Program-made: the position numbers and the translations under genes
Source of the DNA: Gammaproteobacteria bacterium
Lineage (GTDB): Bacteria > Pseudomonadota > Gammaproteobacteria > Steroidobacterales > BM003
NCBI GenBank assembly: GCA_026193125.1
Contig: JAPHSC010000109.1
Location: forward strand, 1-8,564
Direction of reading: 5' to 3'
DNA: 8,564 nt
The notes under the pieces: generated by a model
The model's database searches: none
What the model was told of the DNA's origin: nothing
The model's input: the letters and a program-made list of their open reading frames with translations, nothing else
In this document: one piece after another, positions 4,945-8,564 of the stretch
How positions within the stretch are numbered: the first letter of the stretch is position 1
Layout of the letters: each line of letters starts with the position of its first letter

Positions 4945-6270
4945 ATGCAAAGCCAATCCCAATTAGCGAAATCAAGCCGCAATATGACCGCCGTCACGAC
5001 CTTGCTGTCCCTGCTCCTGGTGGCAAATGTCGGCCAGGCGGAAACCCTCGCGCAGGCCTGGCAGCTGGCGCTGGATACCGACCTGGCCCTGCAATCTGCC
5101 AATTCCCAGGTAGAGGCGGCCGAGTCAGAGCTTGCCGTGGCAAAGTCCCGGCGCTATCCCGTGCTTTCGGCCAACGGGAGTATCACCCGCATGGATGAAA
5201 CCCCGGCATTTGATTTCGGGGCTGCGGGTATTCCGGTGCAACTCCCGCTATACACAGGCTCTACCGTGACTGCTACGGATGCCATGATCAGTGTGCCGCT
5301 GTTTACTTCGGGCGCATTAAGCAATGGGATTGCCGCTGCGCAGGGCGGTCTGGGCTCAAGCAGACACCAGGCGCGCTCGGTGGCCATGGATACCAAGCTG
5401 GCGATCGCCGATGCGTATATCAACGTGCTGCGCTCAGAAAGCGCATTGAAGGTGGCGCAGAGCAATCTCATGAGTCTCCAGGCGCACGCCAGGGACGTGG
5501 AGGATATGTTTAATGCCGGTCTGGTTCCGCGTAATGATTACCTGTCGGCGCAGGTGGCACTGGCTGATGCGAGCCAGCGCAATTTGCAGGCCACCAACCA
5601 GCTCGATATTGCCCGCGCCGCCTACAACCGCGGTGTGGGCAGGGAATTGCAGGCGCCGGTGAATCTTGATAGCGGGGTACCGCTGATCGGCCTGGATTTT
5701 GGTGCCGAGAATCTGGAGTCCTTGTCGGCGCTGGCGTTGGAGCAACGTCCGGAGCTGGCCGGAATGCAGGAAGGAGCAACCGCCCTGCGTGCCCAGGCCA
5801 AGGCGGCCAAGGCTCGAGGCTTGCCCCAGGTAGCGCTGACTGGCGGCTACACCTATCTGGATAACCAGTTTCTCAATCAGGAAGATTTCTGGATGGTGGG
5901 TGTGGGCGTGCACTGGGATTTGTTTGACAGCGGGCGCACTCGCCATGCGGCCGATGCATTGTCCCGACGAGCACGGGCGGCAAGCCAGAGTCGAGGCAAT
6001 ATGGAGAGCCTGATCGCGCTGCAAGTGCGCCAGTCCTGGCTGGAACAAGAGGAGGCCCGGCAGCGCTTGAAAGTGGTCGCCCGCGCGGTTGAGCAGTCGC
6101 AGGAAAACCTCAGGGTAGTGCGTGACCGGTATCGCAATGGAGAGGGCACGAACACCGAGGTGCTGGAGGCTCAGAATTTGAGCAACTTGAGCCAGCAGAA
6201 TTATGACAACGCCAGATACGATATCGAGTTGTCGCGTATTCGGCTGGCCCGGGCCGTGGGCCTGCTATGA
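4945..6270 (+). CDS. TolC-family outer-membrane efflux channel
   Basis: This 441-residue outer-membrane factor forms the trimeric exit duct of a tripartite pump. Seen: a signal peptide at residues 1-32 with a hydrophobic core (TTLLSLLLVANVGQA) and probable cleavage after GQA. The mature protein begins ETLAQAWQLALDTDLALQSA, the typical start of the outer-membrane efflux protein domain. Two similar halves of long Ala/Gln/Leu-rich helices follow, with the strand-turn segments RYPVLSANGSITRMDE (70-85) and GLPQVALTGGYTYLDN (roughly 292-307). The C-terminus reads NTEVLEAQNLSNLSQQNYDNARYDIELSRIRLARAVGLL in function-conserved pattern (TevLeAq and ArydielsriRLarAvG), as in TolC homologues. There is no lipobox cysteine, so it is TolC-like rather than an OprM-type lipoprotein. 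The ATG at 4945 is chosen for AGAGGAG at 4927-4933 and for the signal peptide; an in-frame GTG at 4885 falls inside the leader hairpin. Its stop overlaps ATG 6267 in an ATGA arrangement, showing coupling to the adaptor gene. Confidence 0.92.
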   Translation: MQSQSQLAKSSRNMTAVTTLLSLLLVANVGQAETLAQAWQLALDTDLALQSANSQVEAAESELAVAKSRRYPVLSANGSITRMDETPAFDFGAAGIPVQLPLYTGSTVTATDAMISVPLFTSGALSNGIAAAQGGLGSSRHQARSVAMDTKLAIADAYINVLRSESALKVAQSNLMSLQAHARDVEDMFNAGLVPRNDYLSAQVALADASQRNLQATNQLDIARAAYNRGVGRELQAPVNLDSGVPLIGLDFGAENLESLSALALEQRPELAGMQEGATALRAQAKAAKARGLPQVALTGGYTYLDNQFLNQEDFWMVGVGVHWDLFDSGRTRHAADALSRRARAASQSRGNMESLIALQVRQSWLEQEEARQRLKVVARAVEQSQENLRVVRDRYRNGEGTNTEVLEAQNLSNLSQQNYDNARYDIELSRIRLARAVGLL

Positions 6271-6284
6271 ACATGGAGAAGGAA

Positions 6285-7364
6285 ATGAATTTTTCATCTG
6301 TCGCCCGCCCGGCTCTGGTTTTTGCCGCTGCGCTGGGCTTGCTGGCCTTGGGCAACGGCAATAGCGCACGTGCCGCCGAAACCTATCCCTTCGAGGTCAC
6401 CACGACCGTCTACGAGATCGCGCCCAGGGAACGTATCTGGGATGGCTCTGTGGAAGCGGTCAATGAGGCCACGGTGTCGGCCCAGACATCCGGTCGGGTT
6501 ACAGAGATCCTGGTGGATGTAAATGATTTCGTGGAGGCAGGCGCGGTCATTGTCCGCCTGACGGATAAGGAACAGCGCTCAGCCCTGAAGAGCGCAGAGG
6601 CAGGTTTGCAGGAAGCCCGGGCTCGCGCCAGCGAGGCGGCATCTGATTTCTCGCGCATACAGGAAATGTTCAAGAATGAGACCGTCTCCCGGGCGCGTAT
6701 GGACCAGGCTCGTGCCAACTACGAGTCAGCCAAGGCCAGAGAGGAGTCTGCACAGGCCGGCGTGGTCGCCGCCAGACAACAGCTGGACTACACCGTAGTG
6801 CGCGCACCCTACGCAGGTATCGTTTCCAAGCGTCATGTTGAACCAGGCGAAAGCGTGGCACCGGGACGACCCCTGATGACCGGTCTGTCCCTGCAGCAAT
6901 TACGCGTAAATGTCGATGTACCCCAGAGTATGGTGGACGCCATTCGCCAGATTGGTAAGGCCACCGTGCATTACGGCGAGATCGACATTGCCGCAGACAG
7001 CATCACGTTCTTCCCGGTGGCGGATGCCGCCAGCAACACATTTCGAGTGCGGATAAGCCTGCCACAGACCGATGTGGTGCTGTATCCAGGCATGTTCGTA
7101 AAAGTAGGTTTTGTGGTGGGCGAGACCCATCGCTTGTTGATTCCCGCCCAGGCCCTGTTACGTCGCAGTGAGCTGACCGCCGTGTACGTGGTGGACGGCA
7201 ACGCCGGTATCGCTTTGCGCCAGGTCAGGGTAGGCCGCGCTTACGGAGAGCGTATCGAAATTCTTGCGGGTCTCGAGGAGAATGAAAGCGTTGCGCTGGA
7301 TACCGTGCAAGCCGGAATTTATTTGAAGCAGTACCGTGCCCAGGGAGCCGACCATGGGCAATGA
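6285..7364 (+). CDS. RND efflux periplasmic adaptor (membrane fusion protein)
   Basis: This 359-residue adaptor links the RND permease to the TolC-family channel. Domains in order: signal peptide (1 to about 30, hydrophobic core LVFAAALGLLALG, cleavage near ARA/AE); first lipoyl half-motif ATVSAQTSGRVTEILVDVND (62-81); an alpha-helical hairpin of charged heptads (about 98-168); second lipoyl half-motif with YTVVRAPYAGIVSKRHVEPG (169-188); a beta-barrel including SNTFRVRISLP (250-260) and LYPGMFVKVGF (266-276); and a membrane-proximal domain at about 285-350. No His/Met-rich metal-binding stretch is seen. I prefer the ATG at 6285, because GGAG lies 6 nt upstream and it gives a normal signal peptide. 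An in-frame ATG at 6267 overlaps the upstream stop (ATGA) but adds an acidic MNMEKE extension. The 3' end overlaps the RND gene by 11 nt. Confidence 0.92.
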   Translation: MNFSSVARPALVFAAALGLLALGNGNSARAAETYPFEVTTTVYEIAPRERIWDGSVEAVNEATVSAQTSGRVTEILVDVNDFVEAGAVIVRLTDKEQRSALKSAEAGLQEARARASEAASDFSRIQEMFKNETVSRARMDQARANYESAKAREESAQAGVVAARQQLDYTVVRAPYAGIVSKRHVEPGESVAPGRPLMTGLSLQQLRVNVDVPQSMVDAIRQIGKATVHYGEIDIAADSITFFPVADAASNTFRVRISLPQTDVVLYPGMFVKVGFVVGETHRLLIPAQALLRRSELTAVYVVDGNAGIALRQVRVGRAYGERIEILAGLEENESVALDTVQAGIYLKQYRAQGADHGQ

Positions 7365-8564
7365 AGAAAAACTGGGGTTTTCCGGCAGACTGGCGGCCAG
7401 GTTCCAGGAGTCAGCGATTACGCCGCTGTTGGCGCTGACCGGTCTGTTGCTGGGTTTGCTTGCATCGGGTATCACACCGCGCGAGGAAGAACCGCAAATC
7501 GATGTGACCTTCGCCAATATCTTTGTACCGTTTCCCGGCGCCAGCGCGGTAGAAGTTGAGAATCTGGTATCGGGCAGGATGGAGCAAATACTGGCCGAGG
7601 TCGAAGGGGTGGAACACACGTTCTCGGTGTCTCGACCCGGTATGGCCATACTCACCGTGCAATTCGAGGTGGGGCAGTTACGCAACCCGGCCATCGTGCG
7701 TTTGTACAACGCGGTTGAGTCAAATGATAACTGGCGAGCCCCGGGCCTGGGCATCATGCGACCGCTGATCAAGCCCAAGGGTATTGATGATGTACCTATC
7801 GTCTCGGTAACCCTGTGGACGGAGCAGCCCGAGTTCGGCGCCCAGGAATTACAGCGGGTGGCGCACACAATTGAGGCGGAGATCAAGCGCGTTCCCGGTA
7901 CACGCGATGTCTACACCATCGGCGGCCCAGACAACGTAGTGCATGTGGAACTGGACCCACAGGCCATGGCCTCTTACGGCCTTTCGCTGGACGCTCTGCG
8001 CGGGGCGCTGACCATGGGTAACGTGGTGGCGCAAGCCGGGTCGCTGGTGGCGGATAACCGCCAGGTTCCAGTTACCGCAGGCACTTTTCTGTCGAATGCT
8101 TCGGACATCGCCGAGTTGGTGGTCGGGGTGTATGACGGCAAACCGGTGTACCTGTCCGACGTGGCCAGCGTCAGCGCGGGCCCCGATCAGCCCGAGCGCT
8201 ATGTGTCTTTCGGCACTGGCCCCGGCGCGGCCGACAAATCCCTGCCCGTTGGGGTTATAGCCCCCGCGGTGACCCTGGCCATCGCCAAGAAACCAGGCAC
8301 CAATGCGGTGGACATTGCCGACCAGGTCATCCAGCGTGTGAATCAACTCAAGGGCGTGATGATCCCCGATAATGTGCAGACAACCATCACGCGCAATTAC
8401 GGGCAAACTGCCGACGACAAAGCCAGCAAGCTCATTCAGAAACTGATTTTTGCAACCGCCTCGGTGGTCCTGCTGATTGGTTTTACCCTGGGTTGGCGCG
8501 AGGCAGTGGTGGTGGGTGCCGCGGTCGTCCTGACCCTGGCGCTGACCCTGTTTGCATCCTGGGC
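7354..8564 (+). CDS. RND efflux permease, inner-membrane subunit (5' part, cut by window end)
   Basis: The frame is open from ATG 7354 to the window end: 403 complete codons of a family normally about 1000-1050 residues long. GGGAG at 7343-7347 sits 6 nt before the start, inside the adaptor gene, so translation is coupled. Seen: a first membrane helix TPLLALTGLLLGLLASG (23-39); the segment TPREEEPQI (41-49) directly after it; the periplasmic porter region with VPFPGASAVEVENLV (57-71), VEGVEHTFSVSRPGMAILTVQF (in pieces, about 84-105) and KPKGIDDVPIVSVTLW (about 142-157); and the start of the membrane bundle near 365 (LIFATASVVLLIGFTLG, then AVVVGAAVVLTLALTLFAS). The proton-relay helix TM4 lies outside the window. 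The region after TM1 differs from the CzcA/CusA heavy-metal type, and it is a divergent member of the AcrB/HAE-like superfamily. Substrate unknown. Confidence 0.92.
   Translation, partial: MGNEEKLGFSGRLAARFQESAITPLLALTGLLLGLLASGITPREEEPQIDVTFANIFVPFPGASAVEVENLVSGRMEQILAEVEGVEHTFSVSRPGMAILTVQFEVGQLRNPAIVRLYNAVESNDNWRAPGLGIMRPLIKPKGIDDVPIVSVTLWTEQPEFGAQELQRVAHTIEAEIKRVPGTRDVYTIGGPDNVVHVELDPQAMASYGLSLDALRGALTMGNVVAQAGSLVADNRQVPVTAGTFLSNASDIAELVVGVYDGKPVYLSDVASVSAGPDQPERYVSFGTGPGAADKSLPVGVIAPAVTLAIAKKPGTNAVDIADQVIQRVNQLKGVMIPDNVQTTITRNYGQTADDKASKLIQKLIFATASVVLLIGFTLGWREAVVVGAAVVLTLALTLFASW

Noticed and set aside
5434..6048. A 204-codon - strand frame opposite the TolC-family gene
   Set aside because: No recognisable motif; the opposite strand carries an intact outer-membrane factor.
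7158..8406. Two long - strand frames (7158-7886 and 7849-8406) opposite the RND permease
   Set aside because: The + strand frame encodes a clear RND permease throughout. The - strand frames have no family motif and are explained as shadows.

Overview
The window looks like chromosomal DNA from a sulfide-oxidising or sulfide-tolerant gammaproteobacterium. The lineage call is an inference from GC-rich coding sequence, gammaproteobacterial-looking FolM, MidA-type methyltransferase and UppP proteins, and an Acidithiobacillus-type sulfide:quinone oxidoreductase. No rRNA, tRNA, CRISPR array, transposase or insertion-sequence end is visible. I did not find an obviously new multi-gene system. The least ordinary part is the regulatory DNA in front of the sqr gene and the efflux operon.

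Layout, left to right. (1) At 22-50 a strong hairpin with a T-tract terminates a + strand gene lying left of the window. (2) A pteridine reductase (folM-like) is on the - strand at 55-804. (3) A 217-bp divergent intergenic region has an AT-rich core. (4) A type I sulfide:quinone oxidoreductase (sqr) lies at 1022-2296 on the + strand, followed by a long GC hairpin. (5) A MidA/NDUFAF7-family (DUF185) SAM-dependent methyltransferase is at 2428-3627. (6) Undecaprenyl-diphosphatase (uppP) is at 3730-4527. (7) A 417-bp gene-free region (4528-4944) holds hairpins behind uppP, an AT-rich promoter island with a perfect 17-bp palindrome, and a leader with a terminator-like hairpin. (8) A tightly coupled tripartite efflux operon follows: TolC-family outer-membrane factor (4945-6270), periplasmic adaptor (6285-7364) and RND permease (from 7354, cut off by the window end).

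How the genes work together. The last three genes encode one envelope-spanning pump: inner-membrane RND permease, periplasmic adaptor and outer-membrane channel. The reading frames overlap or nearly touch, so they are almost certainly co-transcribed. The RND permease has a TPREEEPQI segment just after its first membrane helix, unlike the corresponding region of typical heavy-metal (CusA/CzcA) pumps; its substrate cannot be read from the sequence. SQR passes electrons from sulfide to the quinone pool and so serves detoxification or energy gain. FolM (pterin reduction), the methyltransferase (possibly complex I related) and UppP (cell-wall lipid carrier recycling) are housekeeping. The sqr promoter region and the efflux promoter region share two sequence blocks, ATTGAT and GTAATAT, at identical 15-nt spacing. 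This may be a common promoter architecture or a common regulator site, and is the main hint that the sulfide gene and the pump could be linked.
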